Part shown: piece by piece, positions 10,385 to 22,271 of the stretch
Layout of the letters: every line of letters starts with the position of its first letter
Position numbering within the stretch: the first letter of the stretch is position 1
DNA from: Serripes groenlandicus
Taxonomy: Eukaryota > Mollusca > Bivalvia > Cardiida > Cardiidae
DNA length: 64,000 nt
Assembly: GCA_031761405.1 (NCBI GenBank)
Contig: JASEVX010000007.1
Span: 36,708,849-36,772,848, forward strand
Reading direction: 5' to 3'
The notes under the pieces: generated by a model
Seen by the model: the letters and a program-made list of their open reading frames with translations, nothing else
What the model was told of the DNA's origin: nothing
The model's database searches: none
Made by a program: the position numbers and the translations under genes

Positions 10385-10983
10385 TCTATATAATATCAAA
10401 GGGCCATAACTCCATTTAAAAAGCTTAATCTAAATACATTTTGTCATACACGTAGTTATCTCCTCCATATACTGAAGCTTCACATATACTTTTATTTAAT
10501 TACAGCGAGTGATTGTAGAGAATCAAAGCTGACAAGGAACAAAGGACTGATGGATGCAAGGACTTGCACTTTTTTCGAAAGTTTTTCAGTTACATCACAA
10601 CATTCGTCCCATGCAACTGGCTGCCTTTATAAATAAACTATATTTTAGCCAATTGGTAGACGATGAATACCCCTTGACTTTTGGCAATCATCAGAATGAA
10701 TCAATGGACAAATCATGGTTTTAACTCACTACCACTGAATTAATATCCCTCGTCATTACAGACTGAGCTATACCTGGGACTTAACTGCCCTCAGGCAATG
10801 CAGGTAACTATACATTCCTGGGAAGTTTCAAAATCATTTCATACTGGTTTGATAATAGACATAGTTAATTAGGTTGCACCTGTGAGTTTATTGATGCCTC
10901 ATTTTGACCAGTAAGTAAGACCATTACCCTGTTTTCATTGGGATTCCAGATTTTATAGTTAACTAAATGGTCTCTGGTCTTCA
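10385..10983. other. No recognised feature
   Basis: AT-rich DNA without recognisable repeats. Short reading frames here lack any protein-like pattern. Confidence 0.45.
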
Positions 10984-11235
10984 TTAACCCTGTTCCGAAA
11001 ATGACTTTTGAAAAGGAGAAATTTCTCATAAAAAGTATTTCTCCTTTTTGCACAATGTCTATGTATCAAAGTTCATTAGTAACATATTTTACAACAGATA
11101 TTTTCACAGCATAAGACTCTTAATTTCATATATATAGTTTTCTACTTGATTGAATAATTTTTCTTTAGTTCATAGTTCAAATTATTGCTTTGATGTTTTC
11201 AAAGTTGTCTTTTGCCGCTTTGTTGGATGTGTCAA
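10984..11235 (+). mobile_element. TTAA-MITE, strongly decayed
   Basis: TTAACCCTGTTCCG at the left, the centre GGAGAAATTTCTC...ATTTCTCC, a shrunken TGCACAATGT and a right side with TTTTCAAAGTTGTC, but no clean right terminus. Confidence 0.5.
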
Positions 11236-11330
11236 ATGCTATCATTTCTGGTAGGAGTTGCTTCCCTTATTATTATTCTAGATCGAAAGACAAGGGTGCT
11301 AGGAGAATGAGGAAAAGTGATTGTAATGAA

Positions 11331-11567
11331 TGAACCCTTTTCCACATACAGACACTTTCTGATGCCTCTGCATTTTTGAAAACATTGTCGCAAAAGCATA
11401 ATGAGCAATTCCCACCTTTTGCCACAATGTTTTCCACTTTATTCAAGAATTATTCTTTCATTCATAAAGATTTTTCATATTCTTTCATTTATTAAGATTT
11501 TCATATTTTTGCCTATGCGTTTTCAAAGATGTCTCCTGTTAATTTGTTGTATTCCGGAAAGGGTTAA
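11331..11567 (+). mobile_element. TTAA-MITE, full-length diverged copy
   Basis: Left TGAACCCTTTTCCACATACA, right ATTCCGGAAAGGGTTAA. A ~25-bp partial duplication of the TTCATTCATAAAGATTTTC segment near 11455-11505 lengthens it. Confidence 0.82.
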
Positions 11568-12053
11568 AAGCAAACAATAAACATGGTATTTGTCAAAAAA
11601 AGAGGTTTTCAATGCTGACCATAAAACATCTATTTTTAGTAACAATGACCTATATCTTGACCCAAATTAACCTCAACTTTCCTTTCTAAGAAACCTGCCC
11701 ATAGAGCATGGTTAGAATTAGTCAAATGTTCATGTATTAATTTATTGAGGGGTAATGAAAGTTTGATGTCTGGTCTCCTACCCGCACATTCACCGAACCA
11801 CCCATCATGCAGTCTGCCAAAACAAAGTTATCGCCGTTTTAATCAATATAGCCAATGAATAGAAAATATACAATACATATTCTGTTTTCATAAAGAAAGA
11901 GGAATTTGATTTAGATCGCATAAAACCGGAAATCTTATTAATCTTATCTGAAATGTAAGACGGTAATTAGTACCGGAATGCCTATAAAACTGATGTATTC
12001 TAACTAGAAGCTGTAATAGATCTGTTATAAAGTTGATGTTTGTTGTTTTACAC

Positions 12054-12279
12054 TTATTCCTTTCCCACATACAACAAAATCTGCAGCAGATGACTTTGAA
12101 AACCTCTATGGTCAGAGATAGTAAGTCTACAAATGAAAGCATAATTATTGAATAGAGCTGAAAACATTGAAGCAAACCGAGAAATTGTTCATGATGAGCA
12201 ATTTCTCCTTTTGCAACAATGTTTTCAAATGTCGTCTGCTGCAGGCTTCAGAAGAAGTCTGGTTGTGGGAACAGGTTAA
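12054..12279 (-). mobile_element. TTAA-MITE, full-length diverged copy
   Basis: TTATTCCTTTCCCACATACA at the left, the CTGCAGCAGATGACTTTG block, central stem ATTGTTCATGATGAGCAAT, GTCGTCTGCTGCAG and right end GGAACAGGTTAA. Confidence 0.82.
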
Positions 12280-12592
12280 TCCTTCCCCTGGGAGAATTAA
12301 TTTGTATCAGTTGTCTGCTGAAAGCCCCATTTAGTCACCTGAGCTGGAATGCAAAGGTTTGACACTCAACATATTTGGTCGGGCTTGCCAAAGGAATCAG
12401 ACTTTCTGAATTTAAAATAAGAATTTGCCTAAATTAAGTCTTTGGTGGTGTCATCAAGATCGGTATGAAAAAGTTTTAACTGGTTTATAAAATAAGCACC
12501 TTGCAATTGCCAGGTCAATATTATTGCTGAGGTAGTTGCTCCAAGATAAGATAATTATTTTTTTCGAAACATTAATTATAAGCAACCCTACT

Positions 12593-13875
12593 TATTTATC
12601 TTTTCCCACATACAATTCTGCAGCAGACGACCTTAAAAACATTTCAGCAAAAATATGGAAAAACATAATAAACAAGCAATACAAAAGTCCCCTACCAATA
12701 ATTATGTTAAGTTCTATCAAAATCCATTCAAGCATGTGTGACCTTGACATTTACAGGCCTGGGTTTTGTGCGCGCCCAGTAACTTGAGAATTCTATAATG
12801 CATGGTTGAGATGCGGGCCGAACAAGGTAGCACTATCAAACAGCAATCATTTTGACCTTTGACCTCTGAGTTTGACCTTGACCTATGAGGTACAAACCAC
12901 CTCATCATGGTGAACATGTGTGTCCAGTAACTTGAGAATCTTAAGATACATGGTTGAGATGCGGGCTGGACAAGGTAGTCCTATCAAACAGTACTCATTT
13001 TGACCTTTGACCTCTAAGTGTGACCTCTAAGTGTGACCTTGACATTTGAGGTACAGGCCTGGGTCTTGTGTGTGACATGCTGCCTCATCATGTACATATC
13101 TACTGAGTTACTTGGGAATCCTATGATGCATGGTTGAGATGTGGGCCAGACAAGGTACAGTCCTATCAAACAGTACTCATTTTGACCTTTGACCTCTAAG
13201 TGTGACCTTGACATTTGAGATACAGGCCTAGGTCTTGTGCGTAACACACCGCCTCATCATGGTGAACGATTTTTGCCAATTGCCAAGTTTCTATGAAATC
13301 CTATGATGCATGGTTGAAATGTCGGACGGACAAGGTACAGTCCTATCAAATAGTACTCATTTTAACCTTTGACATCTAAGTGTGACCTGGACATTTGATG
13401 TACAGGCCTGGATCTTGTGCGCGACACGCCGCCTCATCATGGTGAACGTTTGCGCCAAGTTTCTTTCAAATCCTATGATGCATAGTTAAGATGCGGGCCG
13501 GACATGGCTAGGTGGGACGGACAGCCAGACAGACTCATTTTGACCTTTGACCTCTAAGTGTGACCTTGACATTTGAGGTACAGGCCTGGGTCTTGTGCCC
13601 GACACACCGCCTCATCATGGTAAATGTTCGTGCCAAGATTCTTTCAAATCCTATGATGCATGGTTAAGATGCGGGCCGGACAAGGTTAGGTGGGACTGAC
13701 TGACAGACAGACAAACAGACAGACAGACAGATGGAATCAACCAAACCTTTAATCCCCAAGACTGGTAGGGGACTAATAAAATTTAACTATATAATATAGT
13801 TGAAAATAGTGTGGCATAAGTAGAAATTTCTCCTTTTGCCTCAATGTTTTTATATAGTGTATGCTGCGATTGTGT
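12593..13875 (-). mobile_element. TTAA-MITE split by an ACAAG/hairpin element
   Basis: The left part (12593-12671: CTTTTCCCACATACA, CTGCAGCAGACGACC) and the right part (13779-13875: ATAGTTGAAAATAGTG, TTTCTCCTTTTGCC, GTATGCTGCG) are the two halves expected of one copy in this orientation. The terminus AGGAGAGGATTA may lie beyond the next element, at 14887-14898. Confidence 0.7.
12672..13778 (+). mobile_element. ACAAG/hairpin element, AGTCCCCTAC subfamily, nested in a MITE
   Basis: The 5' ACAAGCAATACAAAAGTCCC mirrors GGTAGGGGACT at 13763-13773. The core has about six ~165-178 bp monomers with TTTGACCTCTAAGTGTGACC, ACAGGCCTGGGT and GCCTCATCATGG. The tail is a GACAGACA tract (13697-13733), then the terminal hairpin and AATAA. 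Confidence 0.82.
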
Positions 13876-14884
13876 AAACAAGAGGGCCATGATGGCCCTG
13901 GATTATTTTGCTTAAGCAAAATATTCGGCATCCAAAGTGTTAACAAGATTTTCCTACAGTTTGGCCTAGTGACCTAGTTTTTGATCTGGCATGACCTATA
14001 TTCGAACTTGGCCTAGATATCATTCAGCTAAACATTCTGACCAAATTTCAAGCTGCTGTAGCAAAACATGTGTCTTCTACATAATTAAGAAGATTTTCCC
14101 TCAATTTATCCTAGTGACCTAGTTTCTGACCCAATATAAACTTGACCTACATTTCATCAAGACAAACATTCTGATAAAGTTTCAACATGCTCAAGTTGAA
14201 AATGTGGCCTCTAGAGTGTTAACAAGATTACCCTTCAATTTGGCCTAGTGACCTAGTTTTTGACCCGGCATGACCCGTATTCGAACTTGACCTAGATATC
14301 ATTCAGCTCAACATTCTGACTAAATTTCAAGCTGCTGAAGCAAAACATGCAGCTTCTACAGTGTTAACAAGATATCCCTTCAATTTGGCCTAGTGACCTA
14401 GTTTTTGACCCGGCATGACCCATATTTGAACTTGACCCAGATATTTTAAATACAAACACTGACAAAATTTCAAACTGCTGAAGCAAAAATTGCGGCCTCT
14501 GGAGTGTTAACAAGATTTTCCTTCAATTTGACCTAGTGACCTACTTTTTGATCCGACATGACTCATGTTCGAACTTGACCTACATATCATCAAGACAAAC
14601 ATTCTGATAAAGTTTCAACATGCTCAAGTTGAAAATGTGGCCTCCAGAGTGTTAACAAGATTTCCCTTCAATTAGACCTAGTGACCTGGTTTTTGACCTC
14701 ATATGGCCCAGTTTCGAACTTGTCCAAGATTTAATAGAGATGAATGTTCTGATAAACTTTCATGAAGATTGGATGCAAAATGTAGCCTGTAGAGTGTTAA
14801 CAAGCTCAAATGTTGACGACACTCGACAGACAATATGTGATCACAATAGCTCACCTTGCACTTCGTGCATAGGTGAGCTAAAAG
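13876..14884 (+). mobile_element. ACAAG/hairpin element, GAGGGCCATGATGGCCC subfamily, full-length
   Basis: AACAAGAGGGCCATGATGG start; about seven ~145-bp GTGACCTAG monomers; the GCTCACCTTGCAC / GTGCATAGGTGAGC hairpin at 14853-14880. Same subfamily as 6472-8117. The microsatellite is worn to GACGACACTCGACAGAC. Confidence 0.85.
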
Positions 14885-14899
14885 TGTAGGAGAGGATTA

Positions 14900-15440
14900 C
14901 CATGCATACTAAACATTTTTATGCTATTATATTATAAGTTTCTTACACAAATAAGTTTAATTTACTTAACAAAGCAGAAGACTATAGTTTAAAGCCAAAC
15001 AGAATTAGAATAAAACAAAATAACAACGGGATATTGGTCAGTATAAATATTTGTCAATAGAAAGCTGATTAAACTCCAACATTTTCTATGATACAGATAC
15101 ATTTTCATGCAAAATTTAGATCAAGAAAATCCTGGGCCTCCATAAATGAAAATATTGAACGACCAAATATGAGCAACATCACAGGAAAACCAACCTCTGG
15201 GACTTTATGAAAAGCAGAGATCCAAATCACTAAAGAACCGACCTTTGGCCCAATTGCAACTTGGGTTACTTTAAGACCAGTTATAGACTTACAGCAGGAA
15301 ACACTTGAAAGAACTAAGGTGGAAAAGGAGAAATTGCTAAAGTCACATTTTCTCCATGTTTATGTTTGTCTCAAAATCAAAGTAATATCTCAAAAGTTTT
15401 CCATTTAATAGTTTCTTCTGTTCTTATCATCATGAAAGAA
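14900..15440. other. Mostly unrecognised AT-rich DNA
   Basis: No gene seen. A GGAAAAGGAGAAATTGC fragment near 15330 may be a remnant TTAA-MITE centre. Confidence 0.45.
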
Positions 15441-15654
15441 ATTGCCCTTCCCCTCATGAAGACATGTTTTGCGGCAGACTTTTGGAAACATTATCGCAAA
15501 AGGCTAAATTGATCACAATAATAAGCAATTTCTCACTTTCCCAAATGTTTTCAACTTTATCCAAAAAAATTATCATTTACAATGCTTCAAAAGTTATGCC
15601 TAGATGTTAAAAAAGTTGTCTGCTATATTATTTGTTGTATGTACGAAGGGTTAA
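15441..15654 (+). mobile_element. TTAA-MITE, diverged copy
   Basis: Left ATTGCCCTTCCCCTCATGAA, centre AGCAATTTCTCAC, right GTATGTACGAAGGGTTAA. Confidence 0.75.
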
Positions 15655-15718
15655 AATGTTGAATCAAGTTGAATAATAATCAGCAGCCATAAATAGATAA
15701 TGTAGAATGAATGAATGA

Positions 15719-15885
15719 ATGTATATTGTTTTACGGCGCATCGACAGCTAAGGTCATTTAGCGCGCATTTAAATTTATTTATTCATGATCCCTGGGTGAA
15801 CAAACCAGTACTAGGCTAGAAAATGTGCCTTGCCAAAGAGCACTCCACCATGACCAAATTGCCGCGACTGGTCATAATGTAGAAG
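15719..15885 (-). mobile_element. tRNA-derived SINE fragment with the conserved 3' core
   Basis: Read on the minus strand it gives GGTCATGGTGGAGTGCTCTT, GGCAAGGCACATTTTCTAGC and CCCAGGGATCATGAATAA, the body of the SINE at 23.9-24.1 kb. The GGCGTAAAAC-type core is at the left edge (15725-15740) beside an (ATGA)n tract. Confidence 0.78.
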
Positions 15886-16055
15886 AAAAACCTTGTTTCA
15901 TTTCCTATGTGTATCTTTTTTTTCAATCTGGCACTAAAAGACCCTGAGCCAAGAAATCTGACTCACATCCAAATTACTCAACCCAATTTAGTCCCCAACC
16001 ATCCCTTTGTAATGTTACAGAGTTTACAATAAGGGGCATACTCTTTCACTTTCTT

Positions 16056-16180
16056 CAACCCTTTCCCAAATAGAACAAATCTGCAGCAGACGACTTTGAA
16101 AACATACCCGAAAAAAAATGGAAACTCCGTTTAAATGAAAGTACAATAATCAAATAGAGTTGAAAATATGGTTATAAAAG
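16056..16180 (-). mobile_element. TTAA-MITE, left half
   Basis: AACCCTTTCCCAAATAGAAC, CTGCAGCAGACGACTTTG and TTAAATGAAAGTACAATAAT are kept. The copy ends after ATAGAGTTGAAAATATGG. Confidence 0.75.
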
Positions 16181-16199
16181 AACTGTCTCACAGACGATT

Positions 16200-17059
16200 C
16201 TTTTAGCTATTATATATATATATGGCAACAAAGGGTTTTATTTGGTGATTATTTGGTGATATTATTAGTTGCCGGGCAGAAGCCCGCGACTTCTATTTTT
16301 AATAGGTTTTCGGAAATCACATGGGAGGAGGAGTTATTATTAGAAAAAAACAAATTTAAATGTCTTGAACATATTACAATTGCGTTTGTTTAAAAACACT
16401 AAGTTATGACACATCTAAAATGAAATAAATATTCCGATGTTTTAAGTATTAGTAGTTTCTTTATTTTGACTCGCATCTCTTTTTTTGGGGTTTTATTTAC
16501 GAAGACAAAACCGTCCCCATGAGACTTGCAGCAAGCAGACTGTTATGTGTCAATATCAAGTAAAATTCACGTCGAATTCTCCTTTAAAATAGCAATCTTA
16601 ATTTACTGAATGTTATTTTCATGTTCAAAGAGATGTCTTGATTTGTGAGGAATTCATTTTATAATGTTTATCCATGTATATCTAAAATATGAACTGTTTC
16701 TAAGCTAAAACTGTTGATCGCGTGACTCGCGAATACCAACTGCGTAGATCAATCTCCTTTGCAGAGAGCAGCTCTTTACACTCACTTACAAATAGTAAAT
16801 TATAGGTGATTTAAAATGTTTATTTGGTTCAAAACAAATGAAGAAAAGAACAAACCGAGATAAAACTGGTTTTAATAGAAAAATGACTTTGAACGAACAC
16901 TCTCTGCCTATAAAGAGAGTTTCAAGAACGACACCTCTGTGAAGAAGAATGTAGGTCACGAATCGGGTCTTTCGTACAAAATTATTTCGTCCTTGACAAT
17001 TTTAAATGTGTCTTATTTGTAAATATTGGATTAAATTTCATCCTTTGTTAAGGTATGAT
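16200..17059. other. Unrecognised stretch with a short TA tract
   Basis: (TA)n near 16211-16223, a small GCCGGGC/GCCCG hairpin near 16271-16287, and CpG-containing sequence around 16705-16760. No gene or repeat family recognised. Confidence 0.4.
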
Positions 17060-17480
17060 ATAATTACCCATACAGATCAAACCCTTTGCAAAATATTTGC
17101 AGAATATGTGCAGAATATATTCCTTTCAAACTACTATTTGCACTCTATTTGCAAATGCTTTGCGGAAAGTAGCTGCAAATACTTTGCAAATATCAATATA
17201 TCTGGCAAAGGCATTGCAAACGTTAACTTAGATAACTAAAGTAGCTGCAAATACTGTGCAAATACCAACTCTGTCTGTTTATATATATGGCAAATAGTAT
17301 GCAAATAGTAACTTATTAATTATATAACTGAAGTATAGCTGCAAATACTTTGCAAGTACTAACTTAGTCTATTAATATTCTTGCAAATACATTGCAAATA
17401 CTAACTTTGTCTGTAAATATTCTTGCAAAGGGTATGCAAAGGGTAACTTAGAATTTCAAACAGTGCAAGTAGTTTGCAAA
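17060..17480. repeat. Diverged minisatellite of GCAAATA motifs
   Basis: Irregular tandem units of roughly 20-50 bp, each with TTTGCAAATACTAACTT-like sequence. Shares motifs (TTTGCAGAATAT, GCAAATACTTTGC) with the minisatellite at 20.03-20.47 kb, so the two arrays bracket about 2.5 kb. Confidence 0.75.
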
Positions 17481-17736
17481 CACTAACTTAATTATCCCCT
17501 GAATGATATTTTCCAAATACAAAGTTGTTGGACTTCAAATGAAATTATTACATCAGTATATTATTAATTAAGGAAAATATCCAAGTTTTATAAATTATTG
17601 ACTGATTTAACCACTATATATAACCAAAACATGTGTGCAGCTTATATAAAAGTGTGTATATAAATTCAGTATAATTTTACATAAACATGATGTTTTCAGT
17701 TGAAAATACAAAAGCCAAAGATATGTTTGGCTAAAA

Positions 17737-17947
17737 CATACATTCTGTAGCAGACGACTTCAAACGCATTTTGTCAAAACATAGAAAATCTCCAAAATTG
17801 AATGGATAACCTGTGACAAAAAGTGGTAAACATTGTGGCAAAAGGAGAAATTGCACGTTCTGTGCAATTTCTTCTTTGTCATTATGTTTTCAAAAAGCCA
17901 TCTGCTGCAGAGGCGTCAGAAAGCGTCTATATGAGGGAAAGGGATTG
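17737..17947 (-). mobile_element. TTAA-MITE, young subfamily, left terminus lost
   Basis: From ACATACATTCTGTAGCAGAC to ATGAGGGAAAGGGATTG. Carries the stem TTGCAC-GTTCT-GTGCAA and the ATTGAATGGATAACC segment diagnostic of the young subfamily. Confidence 0.82.
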
Positions 17948-18049
17948 TCCCTGAAGTGTTCAGGCCCAAAATATAATTTATAAAGAAAATTGAATTCTGT
18001 TTTTTATTGATGCATGAATCATAACAATCTTTTCAGGAATAAATTGACA

Positions 18050-18292
18050 ATCGTAGTTCGAAGTTTGATTTTCAGGTATTTTTCGATCCACCTGTAGAGT
18101 CGCATTTCAACATGTGGGTCAGTTTAAAAATAAATGCGATCACATGATTGATTTGCATATTAATGAGATCACATGATCCAATCAGGTCAAATATTAACTT
18201 CCTGTTGATTTTTCAATCATTTTCCAGTCGCGATTATTTATGAAAATATCGGCACGTAAAGTTAAGAGCATGGTGTTCCGCATCTGGTAAGT
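18050..18292 (+). promoter_or_regulatory. Promoter-like stretch with a possible minimal first exon
   Basis: Two TCACATGAT motifs (E-box of the MiT/TFE type) near 18131 and 18170, ATTTGCAT between them, and CCAAT just after. Then ATG at about 18269 (MVFRI-) runs into TG|GTAAGTAT, a near-consensus splice donor at about 18288. On its far side, AGTTCAAAGGTCA (a DR1-like site near 18400) and GCCATTTTG (YY1-like) follow. The whole is free of the surrounding repeats. No downstream exon is identified, so the gene is hypothetical. Confidence 0.25.
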
Positions 18293-18956
18293 ATTTATTT
18301 TACGATTCAATACATTTGAAAACTTTAAATCAATAACTTTAATTTGATGTAAGAATAAACAAAATCCGTCCACAAACAACGATAGCATGCAAATTTAAAG
18401 TTCAAAGGTCACGCTTTTCGAGCATGACTCGGAGGTCAATATACGACGCCATTTTGTCAATATTAAATCGCTGGAGAAAATACACTACAAACCCCGAAAT
18501 CAGCGCTAATACACAGTCTTGATTACTATTTTGATGAATAATCAGATAATTAATATGATTTTATGAAATAAACCCATTAATATTTGTTATTCAAACATTA
18601 TACTTAAATTCGTTAAACCCTAAACAAAGGGTCACGATTACGTAAATTTTCATAATAAGAAAACAATAACATTGGCGAAAATATTCGCTTACGTGCGAGT
18701 TTCTAAACAGTTTTAGAAATGAAACACATATACTCTTGTCATTGCATTGCACACTTATTTAGATGCTAGTTATTATTTAAACGAAGCCAAATTTTTTATT
18801 TTGAAATTGCCAACAGGAATTGATTTCGGACAGTCACATTTTCGGATACGGCAAATGTAGCAATGTTGTTGTCATCATACATTTTCGTGATGGACGTGAC
18901 GCATTATAAATATTATGTGTATTTTCAATGATTTGACATTGTATTAATTAATAAGA

Positions 18957-19355
18957 TGAACCCTTTCCCACATGCAAAGATATCTACCACAGAACTGATT
19001 CTTTGAAAACATTGTGGAAAAGGAGGGTTTTTTCAAAACTTATTCAATAATTATATTTTCTCTTATATTAGAGATTTTTTAATCATTTGACATGATATAA
19101 AATTATAACCTTACCCACCCGTAGACACATTTGCAACCGATTTTGTTAAGACATTGTGGAAAAAGAGGATCTTTCTTCAAACTTAATAACTTATTGCAAC
19201 ATCTGCAGCAGATTTTATTTAAAACATTGTGACAAAGGGGGATTTTTTTCTGCAAACCATATTCAATTATAACACTCCTCAATAAAGAGATTTTCCTTAA
19301 TTTGACCAAAATGTTTTCAAAGTCACTGATGCAGATCTGTCACATGTTGCAATGG
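18957..19355. mobile_element. Two or three decayed TTAA-MITE copies in tandem
   Basis: GAACCCTTTCCCACATGCAA at the left, then three ACATTGTGGAAA/ACATTGTGACAA blocks near 19005, 19150 and 19230, with AACCTTACCCACCCGTAGAC starting a second copy and TTTTCAAAGTCACTGATGC closing. Individual boundaries are unclear. Confidence 0.55.
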
Positions 19356-19752
19356 ATTTATTCTTAATTGGCTATAATTGCTATAGATAAAGTATAACCT
19401 GTACTGAATTCTTGGAATGAAAATAAAAGACACACATTTACTTTTTCATTTATTTTCATAATTTTATGAATCATGTACATATTTCAGACTTATGACATGA
19501 TGAATGGTTTATAATGGTATCCAGCCAACACAAGACAATTGATCATCCCTGAATCACCCCTGTCCATCCTGTAAAGATGTTCAATCCCAAAAGAATGTAT
19601 CAAGAATGACATGAAGATGAAAGATGATGGTGTTATAATTTCAAACATTGAAGCATTGAATGATGCCATAAGGTCAAATTTGAAAGATGACAGAGGAATT
19701 TTTTCTAATGATCTTATGCTGTGTGTTATTGATTTATTTGGAGCAGATCATG
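19356..19752. other. No recognised feature
   Basis: AT-rich DNA without repeats I can place. CAACACAAGACAATTGATC and the following sequence carry short frames only. Confidence 0.4.
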
Positions 19753-19892
19753 CCTAGTGACAAAAGAAGAAATTGCACAAAACGTTACTCACTTTTATAG
19801 GTTATCCATTCAATTATAGAGAACTTCTATTTTTTGACAACATATGTTCAAAGTTGTCTGCTGCAGAATTGTTGTATGAGGGAAAGGGTTAA
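19753..19892 (+). mobile_element. TTAA-MITE, young subfamily, left end and centre deleted
   Basis: From TAGTGACAAAAGAAGAAATT, skipping much of the centre, to TTGTATGAGGGAAAGGGTTAA minus the first base; TTAA at 19889-19892. Confidence 0.82.
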
Positions 19893-20029
19893 ATCATATA
19901 AAATATAGAGGTTATTTATTTCATAGTTTATTTATATTTTAAATGATGTTTAATTAAAATAAAGCTTAAAATGGTAAACATATATCTGGATTTATACCTT
20001 AATTCCCAAGTTTTTAGAATGTAATCTAT

Positions 20030-20465
20030 TTGCAGACTGTTTGCAATCTAGTTGCAGACTGTTTGCAATCTATTTGCAGATGGTTTGCAATCTATTTGCA
20101 GACTGTTGCAATCTAGTTGCATAGTATTTGCAATCTAGTTGCAAAGTATTTGCAATCTAGTTGCATAGTATTTGCAATCTAGTTGCATAGTATTTGTAAT
20201 CTAGTTGCATAGTATTTGTAATCTAGTTGCATAGTATTTGTAACCTATTTGCAGATTTTGCTGTTGAATTGGCTGCAAACATTCTGCAAAGGGTTTTTTG
20301 AATGCTTCATGTACCCTTTGCAATCTGTTTGCAGACTGTTTGCACAGATCGTTCCAAATCTACCCGTCTGCAGAATATATTCTGCAAATATTTGTAGAAT
20401 ATATTCTGCAAACACTTTCGCAAACAATTTGCAAAGGTTTGGAATATATTCCGCAAACACTCCCA
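20030..20465. repeat. 22-bp minisatellite passing into GCAAATA-type repeats
   Basis: From 20035 to about 20255, ten or so 22-bp units (TCTAGTTGCATAGTATTTGC core). From 20260 to 20465 the units become irregular and include GAATATATTCTGCAAA palindromes. The short open frames on both strands here are a by-product of the period. Confidence 0.85.
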
Positions 20466-20599
20466 TTCGTAGGGGTAGGATGCCAAGCTAATATCATTTT
20501 GAGAAAAAGAGAAAACTCATGTCTTCAGCGATTTAACCCTTATCTCATTGTTTTTAAAAGTAAATTGCTGCAAAGGTGTCCAATGTTGACTTTAATAGG

Positions 20600-21177
20600 G
20601 GAAACATAAAATGACGTGCTATTGCATGCAAATCTTAAATTGTCTGTTTTGTGGTTTTATTGATAAATGATAGAATTCAAATATTCTGACAAACATCTTG
20701 AAAAGTGTATGTGGAATTCACAAATCTTATAATTATTCCTTAATGAAAGCACTGTATACATACTATTAAAGACTAATGATTGTCAAGATTACTCATTTCC
20801 ATTACTGTGTATGATCAATAATTAGTTGGTTGTGTGTATGGTCAACCTACTTTGGAATGGAGATTGATCATAAACAATGAAAGGCTTCAATTATCATTCA
20901 CTTCGTTGACAAAACAATGCAAGTTATGACACATTTTCACTTGACCCCGCCCCTGATGTTCCAATATGTCCCTCAGTTGATAACTGTTTATTCAACTACT
21001 ATAATGTTAGTGTTATGCATAACTGCAGTATGCATTTCCGGCGACATTGATGCGTTGCATCAACTTTCTCTTGTTAACAATATGTATAGGTAAATTTAAT
21101 ACAGTTGAATACCAGTTTATTCTTCCCCATTTAGACCACTGTGTTACACAGCCAAATTAAATTTTGAAGCTTTACCA
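20600..21177. other. No recognised feature
   Basis: AT-rich, no repeats or exons recognised. Confidence 0.4.
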
Positions 21178-21355
21178 TTTCCCCTAAAATACAAAAAAAC
21201 TGTTTCACATGACTTTGAAAATATCTAAGCAAAAATGTGGAAAATTTCTATGAATGAAAACATTATTATTGAATAGAGTAGGAAACAGTGTTGCAAAAGG
21301 AGAAATTACTCAAAATATTTTCAAAAGTCTTCTGCTGCAGATGCGTCAGTGGGAA
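21178..21355 (-). mobile_element. TTAA-MITE, internally deleted
   Basis: CCCCTAAAATACAAAAAAAC left end, CACATGACTTTGAAAATATC, ATTGAATAGAGTAGGAAACA, then the centre's right arm is lost and TCTTCTGCTGCAGATGCGTC follows. Confidence 0.65.
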
Positions 21356-21929
21356 GTATGAACAACACTACAACATGGAATACTCTTGAACCTTTTGAAT
21401 TTCAATAATTCAAAAAGAAAAGATAAAGATAGAAACATGGGTAACTAGAATTGTTTTTGACACAAAAACAGATATCTCCCCCTCAAATATCTGTCAAAAT
21501 CTCTCAAAACATTCCAACCTATAAAGCAGACAGTAATTTTAAAGTGGACATGATAGCAAATGGTTTACAAGAACACATCTTTTTACTGCAGCTGTACGAT
21601 TCAAGACTGAAGTATTCCTCAAAACAGTTAACAACTGTTACTAAACATAAGCAATGGCAAATAAAAACTAAAAATGTTGCTTCTGATAAATATCATCAAT
21701 TATCATTATGATATTTTCCCAAACCATACCGAGTTGGCTACCTGCATATGTAAAAGGTTTGAAATATTATGTACAATGTTTCAAAATGTACCTGTACGTG
21801 CTGTAGATAAAGGTTTGCTAGTGGAGATTCGAATCAGTCTGATCAGATGTAAAGGGGTTGCACTGTTCCAGTCTTGGTTCTGCATACTGACTAAAGTTAC
21901 ATTCTAATTACTATAGTTGAGAGTTAACT
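21356..21929. other. No recognised feature
   Basis: Contains the longest frame of this section (21451-21711), but its composition is not protein-like and no domain or splice context supports it. Confidence 0.4.
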
Positions 21930-22140
21930 TAACAAGATCATCGCCCGCCCCTTACATTCCTTTGTGTTGCCATGGCAACCGGATTTCCGCATTAAATTTA
22001 ATTCTTTGAACAATTTTGAAAGGGGACCACCCAAGGAACATCCCTGTAAAGTTTTATCAAAATTGGCCAAGTGGTTTAGGAGATGTAGTTTGAAGCAGAC
22101 TATTGACAGATGACGGACAAAGACCAGTCACAATCTTAGG
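21930..22140 (+). mobile_element. Fragment of the 160-bp-monomer ACAAG/hairpin subfamily
   Basis: TTTGAACAATTTTGAAAGGG, ACCACCCAAGGAACATCCCT and TTTAGGAGATGTAG match monomers of 46.39-47.96 kb, ending with TGACGGACAAAGACC. Confidence 0.65.
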
Positions 22141-22159
22141 CTTAGATGTGCTGAAAACA

Positions 22160-22245
22160 GTTATTCATTCAATGAAGTTGAAAAAACTGTGACAAATCCA
22201 GATATTTTTCCTTTTGCCACAATGTTTTCAAAAGTCAAAATTTCT
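22160..22245 (-). mobile_element. TTAA-MITE central fragment
   Basis: TTCAATGAAGTTGAAAAAAC through TTTTGCCACAATGTTTTC only. Confidence 0.5.
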
Positions 22246-22271
22246 TCACAAATGAGTTCTATCAAACATCT

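Noticed and set aside
20245..20609. Overlapping open frames on both strands with FAEYILQ-like repeats
   Set aside because: They arise from a minisatellite whose unit lacks stops; both strands being open at once is a sign of low complexity.
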